Source: Otis tarda (lineage: Eukaryota; Chordata; Aves; Otidiformes; Otididae). Taken from it: a DNA stretch of 64,000 nt. The position numbers and the translations under genes are program-made. Below the pieces are notes generated by a model that was not told the DNA's origin, ran no database searches, and was given only the letters and a program-made list of their open reading frames with translations. Every line of letters starts with the position of its first letter. Positions within the stretch are counted from its first letter, which is position 1. Shown one piece after another: positions 45,701-54,367 of this stretch. The DNA lies in contig CM048552.1 of NCBI GenBank assembly GCA_026413225.1, positions 82,747,001 through 82,811,000 on the forward strand, in the 5' to 3' direction.

Positions 45701-48149
45701 TCAGAAGGTTGTTATCAGTGGCACAAAGTCAAGACAGAGGCCAGACACTAGTCGTGTACCCTAGGGATCAATCCTCATTCCAGTACTGTTTTAATATGGT
45801 CTTTAATGACAATGAAAATGGGGCAGAGTGCACCCTCATCGAGTCTGTGTATGATATCAGACCGTGAGGAGTGGCTCATACTCTGGAGAGTCCTGCTGCC
45901 ATTCAAAGGGACCTGAAGAGGACAGAGAAATGGATCAACAGAGACCTCATGAAGTTCAGTATAGGCAGATGCAAAGTCCTGCACCTGTGGAGGAACAAAC
46001 CCATGGACCAGCACCAGCTGAAAAGCAGCTTTGCAGAAAAGGACCTAGGGGTCCTTGGTGGACACCAAGTTGAACATGAGCCAACAGGATGCCCTTGCAG
46101 TGAAGGCGGCCAAGGGTATCCTGAGCTGCATTAGGAAGAGCATTGCCAGCAGGTCAAGGGAGGTGATCCTTCCCCTCTACTCAGCACTGGTGAGGCCACA
46201 TCTGCAGGACTGTGTCCAGTTCTGGCGTCCTCAGTACAAGACAGACATGGAAATACTGGAACAAATCCTACAAAGATCCACTAAGATGATTATGAGACAG
46301 GAGCATCTGTTATACAAGGAGAGGTTGAGAGAGACTGAGAAGGCTTAGGGGCAGAGAGGGGACATACTGATGCATATAAATATCTTACAAGAGGGACTAA
46401 CAAAGATGGAGGGAGAAGCTTCTCCTGGTGTCCAGTGAATGGGCAAGAGGCAGTGGGCACAAACTGAAATACAGGAAATCCCATTTAAACATAAGAATCT
46501 TCTTTTTTTTTTTTTCTTTGACTGCTGGAGTGACCAAAAACCAGAATAGGTAGACCAGACAGATAGGTTATTAAGTCTCCATCCTTGGAGATACTCAAAG
46601 CCCAACTGGACAATGTCCTGGGCAACCTGTTGTAGTTGATGATGCTTTGAGCAGGGGAATTTATTCTAATTCCCTATCTACAGACTATCTACAGAGGTGC
46701 CTTCCAACCTCAACTGCGACTAAGCACTGAAGTGACGACTTCAGCTTTCTTTCAAATGGCTCTGAAATAATTGACAAAAACTGTGCCCAGCTATTGATGT
46801 CCATGAGAATAGGTGCCAGTGAAGACACTGTCAGCCGTAACAGTGACACTATGAGCTAGGGGATATTAAACGTGATCAAGCTGTGCAGGGAAAATTCCTT
46901 ATCAAGTTCAAGGGTGCCCAAAGTGGCATTTCAAACAGCTGCTTTCAGGCTTGGATGATCAAAACGTTCTAAGTTTCTTCTTCTGCTCTAGCTACCACAC
47001 ATCTAGCTCTAATGTGAGGAGATGTGGACCACAAAACAGTCAAAGCAATGCCAGCTAGCAGGGTTCTGGCTGCTTTAGCCCTCTTACCACTGCCATGAGG
47101 TGATGAGATTCAAATAACATGGAAAAAAAGTGGGAAATCAAGGGGTCCAAAGGAAATAAAAAGATAGATTCTTCAGCCCTTATTCAGATGGCTCTACTGT
47201 GCCCACTTCCCAAGATTCCAATCTGTAACAGATACCTGAAAACAAGGTCAAAATTCACAAACCCTTCCGTGAAAAAGAAAAGGCCGTTTTGGAATTAATA
47301 TTGCTCATATACAAGTATTATCTGCTGGGATGCTGTTGGCCTTCCACTGTTGTGAGATGAGAGAGAAACAGTCCTGCCAGCAGATTTCAGCTAATGCTGC
47401 TTGGGAACACAGTCCAATCAAGCAGGCGATGCAGAGTTCATCAGCGTCTTTTCCCCACAGCGACGCCATTGTGCCTGTGCTCAAGGTACATGAAGGAAAA
47501 GGGCTGAGTCACAGTTCCCCTTGTTGCTCACCCACACAGCAGGCGCAGAGGCTGAGGAAATGGGGCATTTCCAGTTTCTTTCAAAAATAGCTGTTTATGA
47601 CAAACAAAATAATCATGGGAATAAGAGCCACCTGAGATAAATATGCTGGTACAAAAGGCACCTTAAAATTGCTTAACAGTTCTAAAAGATTTAAAGGTTA
47701 GGAGCTGTCTAATATGCAAAAAAAAAAACCCACCAAGATGACTGCAAAAGATTTTATTGTTTTGTGTGTCAGTAGAGAAGCTATCAAATCTTTTTCAAGA
47801 CTACAAGAAGGAAAAAAAAAAACAACCAAAAAACAAACAAAAGTGCCCAGGGAAACACAAACAAACATTATCAGTGTTATCTATTATTATATCCTTCAGG
47901 AAATCTGGATAACCAATCCTCAAAAAACTTAAGCAGCATGGCCTTTTACTTACAGAGGTTATGAATGTTCCAGTCCAAATGGTCCAGTCTCTGAAGGATA
48001 TTATTTTCTTGGTTCAGAGATCGAGAATTAACTTCCAAGGAACTGATTCTGCTCTTTCTTTGATCGTGCAGTAAGTTCACCAGGTAACACAGAAAACCTA
48101 CGTTCATGATTAACAGTGCAACTTTATGGGGTCTCTTCCAGGGTGCCAT
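30617..48149 (-). CDS. GALNT8: GALNT8 orthologue, complete 11-exon coding region (623 residues)
   Basis: A member of the polypeptide GalNAc-transferase family, Golgi type II membrane enzymes that start mucin-type O-glycosylation. Joining the 11 exons listed below gives 1872 nt with no stop until the final TGA; human GALNT8 is 637 residues. Residues about 10-27 are a hydrophobic anchor after a basic N-terminus; about 30-66 look like a coiled stem; about 145-440 are the GT-A catalytic domain with metal ligands D270, H272 and H401; from about 492 to the end is a ricin-type lectin domain with CID (501-503), CLT (548-550) and CLE (591-593) plus QKW (612-614). Residues 374-379 read GGENVE preceded by Tyr, the variant shared by GALNT8/9/17/18, for which classical transferase activity is poorly documented. 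Assignment to GALNT8 rests on near gap-free agreement from exon 2 onward with the human protein as I recall it. Introns range from 464 to 3175 bp. Confidence 0.95.
32077..32244 (-). CDS. GALNT8: GALNT8 coding exon 10: second lectin repeat
   Basis: Encodes residues 524-579, phase 0. Acceptor CTTCCCTTTCAG|CAC, donor AAGCAG|GTAGGT. It reads [15 protein letters not shown] and [18 protein letters not shown] and ends LHWDFKQ. The CLT triplet fills the CLD position of the beta repeat, and the usual QxW is replaced by LHW, so sugar binding by this repeat is uncertain. Confidence 0.93.
32832..32927 (-). CDS. GALNT8: GALNT8 coding exon 9: first lectin repeat
   Basis: A 96-nt exon encoding residues 492-523, found from the peptide rather than from ORF length. 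Acceptor TTTTTTTCTGCAG|ATG, donor CCACAG|GTAATG, phase 0. It reads [20 protein letters not shown] and then [12 protein letters not shown]. The CID triplet (501-503) is the alpha-repeat signature of the ricin-type lectin domain. Confidence 0.93.
33162..33412 (-). mobile_element. CR1 3' end in GALNT8 intron 8
   Basis: Octamer repeat at 33162, tail, then the RT C-terminus ([20 protein letters not shown] on the minus strand). Same orientation as GALNT8. Confidence 0.93.
34022..34159 (-). CDS. GALNT8: GALNT8 coding exon 8: end of catalytic domain
   Basis: Encodes residues 446-491, phase 0 at both ends. Acceptor TTGTTGTTGCAG|AAT, donor GGAACA|GTAAGT. It reads [20 protein letters not shown], then [13 protein letters not shown] and ends IVGYGT. 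This is the linker-side end of the catalytic domain, before the lectin domain. Confidence 0.94.
34160..36114 (-). other. GALNT8: GALNT8 intron 7
   Basis: 1955 bp, AT-rich. The only recognisable content is an LTR-like fragment in antisense orientation close to exon 8 (about 34340-34532). Confidence 0.85.
34340..34532 (+). mobile_element. LTR-like fragment, antisense in GALNT8 intron 7
   Basis: TATAAAAG (34458-34465) and AATAAA (34482-34487) are followed by GGTCTCCGGAACACC and GGAGTCCGTGA, the arrangement of a short avian retroviral LTR with U5. It lies about 180 bp from GALNT8 exon 8 on the opposite strand. Ends not precisely defined; no partner LTR. Confidence 0.6.
36115..36300 (-). CDS. GALNT8: GALNT8 coding exon 7: third metal ligand region
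   Basis: Encodes residues 384-445, phase 0 at both ends. It begins [20 protein letters not shown], where H401 corresponds to the histidine that completes the metal site in active family members, and ends [19 protein letters not shown]. The acceptor is TTTACCTAG|GCC. The donor ATTGAG|GTGGCT is weak but is the only one that keeps frame and matches the family exon boundary. A CR1 fragment lies about 45 bp upstream of the acceptor. Confidence 0.93.
36346..36484 (+). mobile_element. CR1 3' tail in GALNT8 intron 6
   Basis: GGAAACATTCAAGGCCAGGT to the terminal ATATGATTCTATGA. Antisense to GALNT8 and about 45 bp from the exon 7 acceptor. Confidence 0.9.
36765..36879 (-). CDS. GALNT8: GALNT8 coding exon 6: variant Gal/GalNAc-T motif
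   Basis: Encodes Arg345 (split) to Arg383 and ends in phase 0. Acceptor GGTTCTCTAG|GAGCC, donor GTGAGA|GTAAGC. It reads [19 protein letters not shown] and then [19 protein letters not shown]. The family norm at the second segment is GMDIWGGENxE, so this protein has His for Asp (residue 371) and Tyr for Trp (373). Human GALNT8 also has Tyr here, so that change is ancestral to the subgroup. Confidence 0.93.
36880..39132 (-). other. GALNT8: GALNT8 intron 5
   Basis: 2253 bp. It contains an LTR fragment at 37699-38385 in gene-sense (minus) orientation. The rest shows no recognised feature. Confidence 0.85.
37699..38385 (-). mobile_element. Diverged LTR of the large repeat-bearing family, in GALNT8 intron 5
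   Basis: Left end TGATAGGTTAACCTTGGCTG. A central AT-rich part includes TTTAATTTATTACCAATTAA. The right part has repeated GCTCCA...CATGGGCTGCAGTCC units (38150-38345) like those in the LTRs at 53.2 and 55.5 kb. The right end is truncated or too diverged to place. Confidence 0.75.
39133..39330 (-). CDS. GALNT8: GALNT8 coding exon 5: central catalytic domain
   Basis: Encodes Trp279 (split) to Val344 plus two bases. Acceptor TTTTGGTAG|GGCGG, donor GTCCG|GTAAGT. It reads [20 protein letters not shown] and [12 protein letters not shown], then [15 protein letters not shown], which are strong family signatures of the region between the DxH and GGEN motifs. Confidence 0.95.
39812..39926. repeat. 61-bp tandem duplication in GALNT8 intron 4
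   Basis: Two near-identical units begin AAATATACAGAGAA at 39812 and 39873, each followed by a run of CTCTTTTCCTCTTC type. The second unit is slightly shorter at its end. They differ at only a few sites. Confidence 0.9.
40142..40325 (-). CDS. GALNT8: GALNT8 coding exon 4: DxH metal-binding motif
   Basis: Encodes Asp218 (split) to Ala278 plus two bases. It holds [13 protein letters not shown] with the metal-binding D270-A-H272 of the GT-A fold. The donor is GCATG|GTAAGA. The acceptor, GTGTTATTAG|AT, is unusual: a G6 run sits just upstream, and the T15 tract that would serve as pyrimidine tract is displaced about 30 nt from the AG. Confidence 0.95.
40686..40885. repeat. Compound purine minisatellite in GALNT8 intron 3
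   Basis: About 200 bp of pure purine on the plus strand. The first part is a GGAGA pentamer array (about 14 units) that changes near 40758 into an 11-mer GGGAGAGGAGA array (about 11-12 units). In the transcript this is a long CU-rich tract about 360 nt upstream of exon 4. Long open frames across it on both strands are low-complexity artefacts. Confidence 0.97.
41508..41674 (-). CDS. GALNT8: GALNT8 coding exon 3: GT-A core
   Basis: Encodes Ser162 (split) to Asn217 plus one base. Acceptor CTATTACAG|C, donor AATG|GTAAGTG. The residues [15 protein letters not shown] and [19 protein letters not shown] are the family nucleotide-sugar binding core (the IILVDD motif). The reading frame continues perfectly into exon 4. 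Confidence 0.95.
41675..44489 (-). other. GALNT8: GALNT8 intron 2
   Basis: 2815 bp of AT-rich sequence. I see no recognisable repeat, exon or RNA gene in it. Confidence 0.85.
44490..44778 (-). CDS. GALNT8: GALNT8 coding exon 2: stem and start of catalytic domain
   Basis: Completes Ser66 and encodes residues 67-161 plus two bases. The acceptor is TTTTCAATCAG|CA and the donor is CCCAG|GTACAG. It carries the family landmark FKRWGADL, then [20 protein letters not shown], the conserved lead-in to the catalytic domain. An alternative AG inside the first codons was not used because only 44778 keeps phase with exon 1. Confidence 0.93.
45186..45570. repeat. 187-bp diverged tandem duplication in GALNT8 intron 1
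   Basis: Unit 1 starts TCTTGAAGGTAAATA at 45186 and unit 2 starts with the same word at 45373. Matching landmarks follow in order in both: GACTTCTGCTC, TTTGAACAGGG, TCTCTCAA, GTTTACAA and TGCCATA followed by an A run. Small indels and substitutions show that the duplication is old. Confidence 0.85.
45690..46720 (+). mobile_element. CR1 3' region in GALNT8 intron 1
   Basis: RT C-terminal sequence across two frames ([59 protein letters not shown]), then the 3' tail ending near CCTTCCAACCTCAACTG at 46709. Antisense to GALNT8. Confidence 0.9.
47954..48149 (-). CDS. GALNT8: GALNT8 coding exon 1: start codon, membrane anchor and stem
   Basis: Encodes residues 1-65 plus one base. The ATG at 48149-48147 lies in a strong context (A at -3, G at +4), and there is no in-frame upstream ATG; the open frame runs upstream only through non-ATG codons to a TTG at 48245. 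The residues [20 protein letters not shown] show a basic cytoplasmic end followed by a single hydrophobic segment (about 10-27), as expected for a Golgi type II protein. The donor is CT|GTAAGT (phase 1). The following stretch to residue 65 has leucine-rich heptad-like spacing, probably the stem. Confidence 0.92.
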
Positions 48150-48350
48150 TGTAAGCTCAAAGAAACTCAGTGTTCTGCTGCTGGTTGGAGTTTGTCTGTG
48201 GCTCTGGGTCCGCACCGAGTCTTCTTTCCAAATGCACTCTTTCAAATTGCCTCTACCTAACTGAGAGCTAAGACTGCTCAGAGTCTAATGAGTCACAGAA
48301 CTGATGATGATAAGGTACAGCTTACAGGTGTTTTCACTTTGTGCTTATAT
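48150..48350 (-). promoter_or_regulatory. GALNT8: Possible GALNT8 5' UTR and core promoter
   Basis: Going upstream of the ATG there is open sequence without an ATG in frame, a perfect AP-1-type TGACTCAT on the minus strand (48295-48288), and a TATAAG element at 48349-48344 that would place initiation near 48315. No CpG island is visible, consistent with a tissue-restricted promoter. This is inference from sequence alone; a separate upstream non-coding exon cannot be excluded. Confidence 0.3.
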
Positions 48351-48839
48351 GTATCTGTACAAGTTATTAGACAAAGTAGGCAGCTCTCACTGGCTTGTGT
48401 AACGAGTCACGTGAACCGAGTGAGCACCTGAGGTGATGCTGGAGGAAGTGCAGGGCTGCTGGGCGGATGTCATACAACATACAAAGCCTGTCATACAACA
48501 AAGCCCATGAACACCCAAAGGCCATTGGAATAAACTGCAAGCCGGTTCTATGTTTCCTGGTCATTAGCAGCTGGGGAATTGTGAATCCAATTAAACAAAA
48601 ATGTGAAAACATATTAAAATGGATTTTCCATCAGTTTTTGAGCTGGCTGAAAGTAATTGTGACTGGTATAGGGAACTTTACAACCCTCTCCCACACAGGT
48701 CGTTCCTGCAGCTCACCCCTGCCAAAACTCTGCCAGTTATGCCTAGTACACATGTGTGAGTTTGAAGTAGCACTCGTAACAGCATACGGAGCTTTCCTTT
48801 CCATAAAAACGCCAAGCTGCTTCATGCATCCCAGCATGG
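48351..48839. other. Upstream of GALNT8, no gene seen
   Basis: No promoter island, exon or recognised element; the part from about 48690 may belong to the degraded LTR repeat that follows. Confidence 0.6.
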
Positions 48840-48945
48840 CTGTTCCAGTGTGGGTCATCTGCTGGCCATAGTCCCTCAGGGCTGTTTCTGCCCCAGTGTG
48901 TGTCCCCCATGGGCCACAGTCCCTTCAGAAGTGTCTCCTTTCAAG
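48840..48945 (-). repeat. Fragment of LTR-derived GC-rich repeat units
   Basis: Two or three units of the type TTCCAGTGTGGGTC...GGCCATAGTCCCTCAG and CCCCAGTGTGTGTCCCCCAT, as in the big LTR family at 53 and 55 kb. Flanking sequence to about 49110 may belong to the same element but is too diverged to say. Confidence 0.55.
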
Positions 48946-49478
48946 ACTGTGTTGGCAGTCCCCTCAGCAGTCCCCTCTGGGTGCCTCCTGCCTTAAGGGC
49001 TGATGCTCTTTCTTATGTATATCAGTTCACGGCCTCCTCTACCACAGGGCAGCCCTGCAGCTCCTGCTACAGAAACTCTAATAGTCATGCTGGGTACATA
49101 CTGATGTAAACATTTTACTTCAAATTCACATCACAAATGTATAATCCTTTTTTTTTTCTTGCTCTCTGTAAAAAACCATAAAACTTTAGCCTAATTCATG
49201 TGAAAAGTGAGGAACCAAGACTACTGAAAAACAAATCAGTCATGTATGCCAAGATCCCTTTACCATGTGAAATGCTGATGCAAAAGAAAAAGGACGGTGG
49301 AGAGGGATAAAAAAAAAAGGACTGAGATCTTTCCTCAAGCAATAAAGGGCAGAATAGATGGATCTATGGATCTCCTTGCTGTACTCTTGCATTTCTTTGT
49401 CCTCGCAGGTTGTCCCAAGACTTGGGTATTGCAAACGCTCCTAGGCAGTCTGACTATTCACCTAGCAAGTCCACCTGC

Positions 49479-49680
49479 ACAGAATCACAGAATGGCTGAG
49501 GTTGGAAGGGACCTCTGGAGGTCATCTGGTCCAACTCCCCTGCCCAAGCAGGGCCACCTAGAGTTGGTTACCCAGGACCACATCCAGATGGCTTTTTAAT
49601 ATCTCCAAGGATTCAGACTACATCATCTCTCTAGGCAACTTGGGCCACTGAACAGCCAGTCTCACAGTAAGTGTTTCCTG
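49479..49680 (-). mobile_element. CR1 3' end fragment, old subfamily
   Basis: AGAATCACAGAATGGCTGAG at the left end marks the 3' terminus of an older CR1; the body continues to about 49680. Confidence 0.9.
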
Positions 49681-49689
49681 AAGTTCCAA

Positions 49690-50095
49690 CACTGTTTGAG
49701 TCACAGGTGGGTTACTTCCTAGGGGGACAAACTGTGATATTAGGAAGAACATTTGGGAATTGTACAAGACTTATTGTGGGATGCTTAGGAAAGGAACTAA
49801 AGGCAAGGGATAAAAAGGGAACAAGGTGGTTTGGGGAGGAACAAACATGGAAAAAAAAAAAAACTGGCTGGACAGTATTCTTGTCTGGCCATGCCCTGCA
49901 CCTGATCTGTTCTGTCTTCTTATTAAACTCTATTTCTAAGTATATTCCTGGGTGAGGAACACTCTATTTTGTGTCCATTTGTGTGCTTCGAGGTCTAAGT
50001 GCCAGCAACGGGAGATTACAAGACACAGGGATCGTGTGCCTGTGGTGCCAGCAACTGGAGAGACCAGTGTGTGAAATTAAGTCTTGGAAACTGAA
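49690..50095 (+). mobile_element. Probable LTR fragment (U3/R/U5-like)
   Basis: A purine-rich part is followed by a GTCTGGCCATGCCCTGCACC-like block, an ATTAAA at 49922, CTATTTCTAAGTATATTCCT, and a U5-like part with GTGCCAGCAAC repeated at 50000 and 50047. It resembles known avian LTR tails, but I could not place the ends or a target duplication. Confidence 0.5.
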
Positions 50096-53000
50096 CTGGT
50101 GACCTGGAAACTGATAGCTAAATGTCTCTCTCCTATCCAAAACCTGCTTAAACTAAAGCATAGGAGTGTACATATGAGAAACAGGCAAGGATCATTCTGG
50201 CAAAACTGGAGACAGGGAAACACCTTTTGTTTTCATTTTCATTCAGTTCTGACACGATGCTAAGTTACTGCTCTGTTTAACAGGTCCCTGGAACACAACA
50301 CTGCACTTTGCCTAGGATGGCCTCAGCCTTCGGAACCTCACCAAATGCAGTGGCAGCCTCAGCTTTAAGTGACAGCAATACCTGCTTGAGGTGGAGATCC
50401 CAAGAAAATTGTATCTACAGAATATGTATGTGCCTCTATTTATTCACTCTTCCCCTAATAAGTCCTGATCCTGTTGGCCAAAGACAGTAGGCAACTTCAC
50501 AGAGAAGAGACCCTGCCATTTACCCACTTGCAGAAAGTCTACAGCTTAAGCTTAAGCCTCACACGCCAGTTAATTCAATGGCAGAGAGGCATCACAAACA
50601 TCCTGGCAAGGACAAAATGAAGTGTTCATGCCCTGTTAGACAGCTGAGAAACCAAACACAAGATGCAAATCCAGAAGAAACTAGATTTCTTTAGGTCGGA
50701 CTCCTTCAGCTGCTCACTGAAGCCCCTGTTTACAAAACACCCCAGGGCAAGGAAGCTTGGACAATCTTCCCGATTCTGAAATTCCCATGGCCAATTTTTT
50801 TATACAATAAAGAGTCAAAAGCCAACGCACTGCTGGTTGAAGGGACGCAGAAGGTCCAGGAATAGCCTGCAAGCAGAAGGTGATAGCAGCTTCACAGAGC
50901 TCCCAACACTGTCTTGCTAGAGAGCCAAGTTGACTCCTGTCCACACATCTGACTCCCTTACCACCAAGTAGGTCTTCTGTAAGTAGCTTGTAGTCACCTT
51001 TGCTCCCAGCCTGCCCAAAGGCCACACCTGACCACATATGAAAGTCTCCTCAGCTGCAGGCAGTTGGATAAATTAAGCTAATTACAGTGTTTCTGCTCTT
51101 GACAGGTCTGGGTCCTCTGTTTGATAGTACAGACTGCTTTGACCAGGGGCAGAAGCTGAGTGGCATCTCCCCAGGCAGAATCAATTTACAATAGCCAGGC
51201 TCAGGGATAATCTTGAGACAAGAGGACTCAATAGTTTTAAAACAAGGACCATGAACCCTCTAGTCCAAAATCAACAAGTTGCTGTTGTCAAAGTTTGCTC
51301 TTGGCCAAGCCCAGTAAGTCCATGGTAGAGAAAAATCACGGGATACAACCTCACTAGTATATAAAACTTCATCAAGGCACAGGGTCATTCATTTCCCAAT
51401 TATTGCCAATGCTGTAATTGTTCACGTATTCCTGCCCCATAGAATACCTGCCACAATTTGCAGAGTAAGACTTACCAGAGACTTTTCCCCATGGGAATAA
51501 CTCGAGCTTGGTGAGCGTGTTCTGGTCAGCATGTGGGAGAGAGGAGCTAGGTGTGCCAACAACAGTTGTGCCCTTTAACTTACACTTCCAAGGCCCAAGA
51601 ACAATCCCTCAACTAGTCTTTCATGATAACACAGAAGTAACTCTGCATGCAAAACACTCCTTCTGCTCAATGACACTGGCCAAGTCAGAAAATCAGATGC
51701 CCTACATTTCACCAGCAATACAAAGGAATAATGAAAAAAATATGCAAGGGAATAGTTTGTTTTGTTACGTTTTTTACAGCTCCAAGAATACACAACTTAG
51801 ACATACCAATAGGTTATTTGATTCATACCTGTTAAATAGCTGATCTTCAAATGGAGAGGAGTAAAAGTAATTAATCTGATTTTTTTCCTGATGCATAAAA
51901 GAAAGTGTGCTTATCTATGCTAAGATACTTCTGCTTCTTTTATACTTACAGAACCCTTTTTATTTTTTTTTGGGGGGGAGGGGAGGTAAGGAGAAAGCAG
52001 GGAAGGAGAAATAAAAAGATGAATCCCAGCATTACATTAGGTAGGCTGTTTAAAAAAAAAAAAAAAATCCAATTTTACTTTTTAATGCACACTTAAAAAT
52101 AGAAAACAAAAATACTTTCAAGAAACATACAGATTATGCTTTTGTTGAAATTGTATGGAAATCCAGAAAGAGAAAAATAAAGGACCTCTGGACAGAAACA
52201 GGGCTAGAAAAAAATTAAAGAATGCAATTCATTTTGGCAAAGAAAAAAACTCAGCTTGTAAGAACATAGCAGATGTTACTGTGAAGTCCAGTAAACTGTC
52301 TAACAGGAAATGAACAACTGCCATCAAATTAACTACACTGTGAAATGTTAAGAAGAAAAGGTAGGGCAAGTCAGGATTTGCATGCCACCACATAGAGCAA
52401 GGCAAGCCTGTTTGCTGTAAACTCTGCTTAGATCATGGCTGAAATGTTATGCTGATATTGTTGCATAGCCATAGAACCATAAAAACCAAACAACAAAACA
52501 ACAAAAAAACCCGAACAAGAAAAACCAAACAGAACCAGAGGAAGCAAAGAGCACCTTGTACTGTACATGTTGGGGTTAAACCACAACAAGTACTATATTA
52601 TGCACTGTAGATGCATAGGAATGCCTTGATCACAAGTGTAATACAATAGTATTTAAACATTGTGTATTTTTAAATATTTATTTTTAAAATATTCAATATT
52701 TGGTTAAAAGTACCAATAAAACACTTCCTTGGTAATAGGAATCTTTTCTGCATGGTTTGGGTATACTAGAGTGGACAGGAGAGAGGAGAGAAGTGTACCC
52801 GCAAGAGCTGTACTATTCCACATGCTTTCAGGATCAAAGAATGATCCTTTACGGGTCTTGTATCACAGCCTAGACATCGCTGTGATGCACTGACTGTGCA
52901 GACGTTTCTGGTTTCTGTCAGCACACTCCACAGCTACCAAGGAAACACTGAACAAGAGTTCCATACTAGCTGAAGTCAGTGGCATTTTTGCCAAATTCAA

Positions 53001-53195
53001 GAATTCTTACCCTCTATGGTAGCAACTGAGCACTGCCCAGGGCAGGCTCCTAGGAACACTGGTAGCCTTCCAGTACAAGGAAGGGCAGTGCATTGGAACT
53101 GAAGTAGAAAGAGATGGTCCACACCCAGGATTTTGTTAACTTCCATATTGTGTATCCTGGGCTGCATAAAACCCCCTACCATATAAAGAACCCTG
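50096..53195. other. Intergenic, no gene seen
   Basis: Contains a minus-strand open frame of 107 codons (50714-51037) with no recognised features, A-rich simple runs (52045-52070, 52470-52530) and the 22-bp LTR stub. No neighbouring gene of the GALNT8 locus is visible. Confidence 0.6.
52571..52593 (+). repeat. Short match to the 3' end of the nested solo LTR family
   Basis: TGGGGTTAAACCACAACAAG matches the terminal bases of the LTR ending at 60150 and continues into the flank (AAGTAC). Only about 22 bp match; it may be the stub of a lost LTR. Confidence 0.35.
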
Positions 53196-53223
53196 TAGTA
53201 TCCCTGGCTACATAAAAAGCATG
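53196..53223 (+). mobile_element. Short CR1 piece left of LTR A
   Basis: CCTGGCTACATAAAAAGCATG matches the CR1 segment that should precede GCGTGGACAGCAGGTC at 54368, so LTR A is inserted in the CR1. How far left CR1 extends beyond this is unclear. Confidence 0.65.
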
Positions 53224-54367
53224 TGTCCTGTTTTTATTTAAGGGGCTGGGAGGGGGCGGGGGGGAAGCTATGGTGGGAGCTACTGTAAGAAGCTGCTAGA
53301 AGTTCCTCCCTTTGTTCAGTGGACTCGGCCAGGCCTAGGGCAGAGCCAACTGGTAGCCAAATGTTTCCTGGTAACGCCTCTGCGATAACGTATTTAAGAA
53401 GGGGAAAAACAGGGGAAAAAAAAGGAAGAAGAGGTGAAGATGTGAACACACTGAGTGTGGGAAGTGAGGGGGAGGCACAAGCCTTGTGGGCCTTGCAGGC
53501 CTCACCCTCTGGCCTCCCACCGGGCGGCCGTCTGGGCCCAGCCCAGCTGCAAGAAGTGGAGAGGAGAAGAGATGTGAAGAGAACTGAGAGGTGTCTGCCT
53601 GCCTGTTGTGAAGAATTTTTTGTGAGAGGAACAGCTGCAGATGCCAAGGTCAGTGATGAAGGAGGGGGAGGAGTAATGCGGCTCCTGGCCAGAATTCCCC
53701 TGAAGCCTGTGGTGCAGCCCATGGTGAGGCAGGCTGTGCCCCTGCAGCCCATGGAGGTCCGTGGAGGAGCAGAGATCCATCTGCACCCCGTGAATTTCTT
53801 TACCATCTCTTTACCAGGCTGGGGCAGGCGGATGCCTAAAGGAGGCTGTGGTGTGTGGAGGGCCCACAGTGGGGCAGCAATTGCAGAGGGACTGCACCCC
53901 ATGTTAAAAAATGACCCATGTCGGAGCAGTTTCACGAAGGACTGTAGCCCGTGGGAGGGACCCCACACTGGAGCAGGGGAGGAATGTGAGGAGTTCTAGC
54001 CACAAAGAGGAAGGAGCGGCATAAAGTGACAAATGATGAACTGACCATAGCCCCCATTCCCTCTTCTCCTCTGTGCTGCTCGGGGGGGGAAGGTAGTAGA
54101 GATAATGTTAAGCCTGGGAAGAGGGAGGGGTGGAGGGAAGTTATCTTGTTCTCTTTATCATTATCCTGCTTTGGTTTTGATAATAAATAAATAGTTTTCC
54201 CCAAGTCAAGTCTGCTTTGCCTGTAACGGTAACTTTAAGGTTCACTCCCTGTCCTTATCTCAAACCTTGAACCTTTTTCCTTATACTATCTCTCCCTATT
54301 CTCTTGGAGGGTGGGGGAAGTGAAAGAGACTGTGTAGTCTGGTCCCGAGCAGGGCTAAACTATGACA
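53224..54367 (+). mobile_element. Solo LTR A, 1144 bp, plus orientation
   Basis: Starts TGTCCTGTTTTTATTTAAGG and ends CTAAACTATGACA, with TATTTAAG at 53391 and AATAAA at 54182 in LTR order. The middle has degenerate GCAGCCCATGG-type units. Flanks are GCATG (53219-53223) and GCGTG (54368-54372), a 5-bp target duplication with one change. It interrupts a CR1 that resumes at 54368. The open frames of 226 and 244 codons across it are compositional and show no known protein. Confidence 0.88.

Larger units (their letters stand above)
44779..47953 (-). other. GALNT8: GALNT8 intron 1
   Basis: 3175 bp. It contains a CR1 3' fragment in antisense orientation (45690-46720) and an old 187-bp tandem duplication (about 45186-45570). 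No further coding exon was seen. Confidence 0.9.

Noticed and set aside
48150..48245. N-terminal extension of GALNT8 by 32 residues
   Set aside because: The upstream start would be TTG; the ATG at 48149 has a strong context and places the membrane anchor as in human GALNT8.
50714..51037. 107-codon minus-strand open frame as a gene
   Set aside because: No domain, signal or splice context recognised; length is within chance for 64 kb in six frames.
53234..53968. Open frames of 244 (minus) and 226 (plus) codons as genes
   Set aside because: They lie wholly inside LTR A, exist on both strands at once, and follow its GC-rich repeated units; the matching region of LTR B has similar chance frames.
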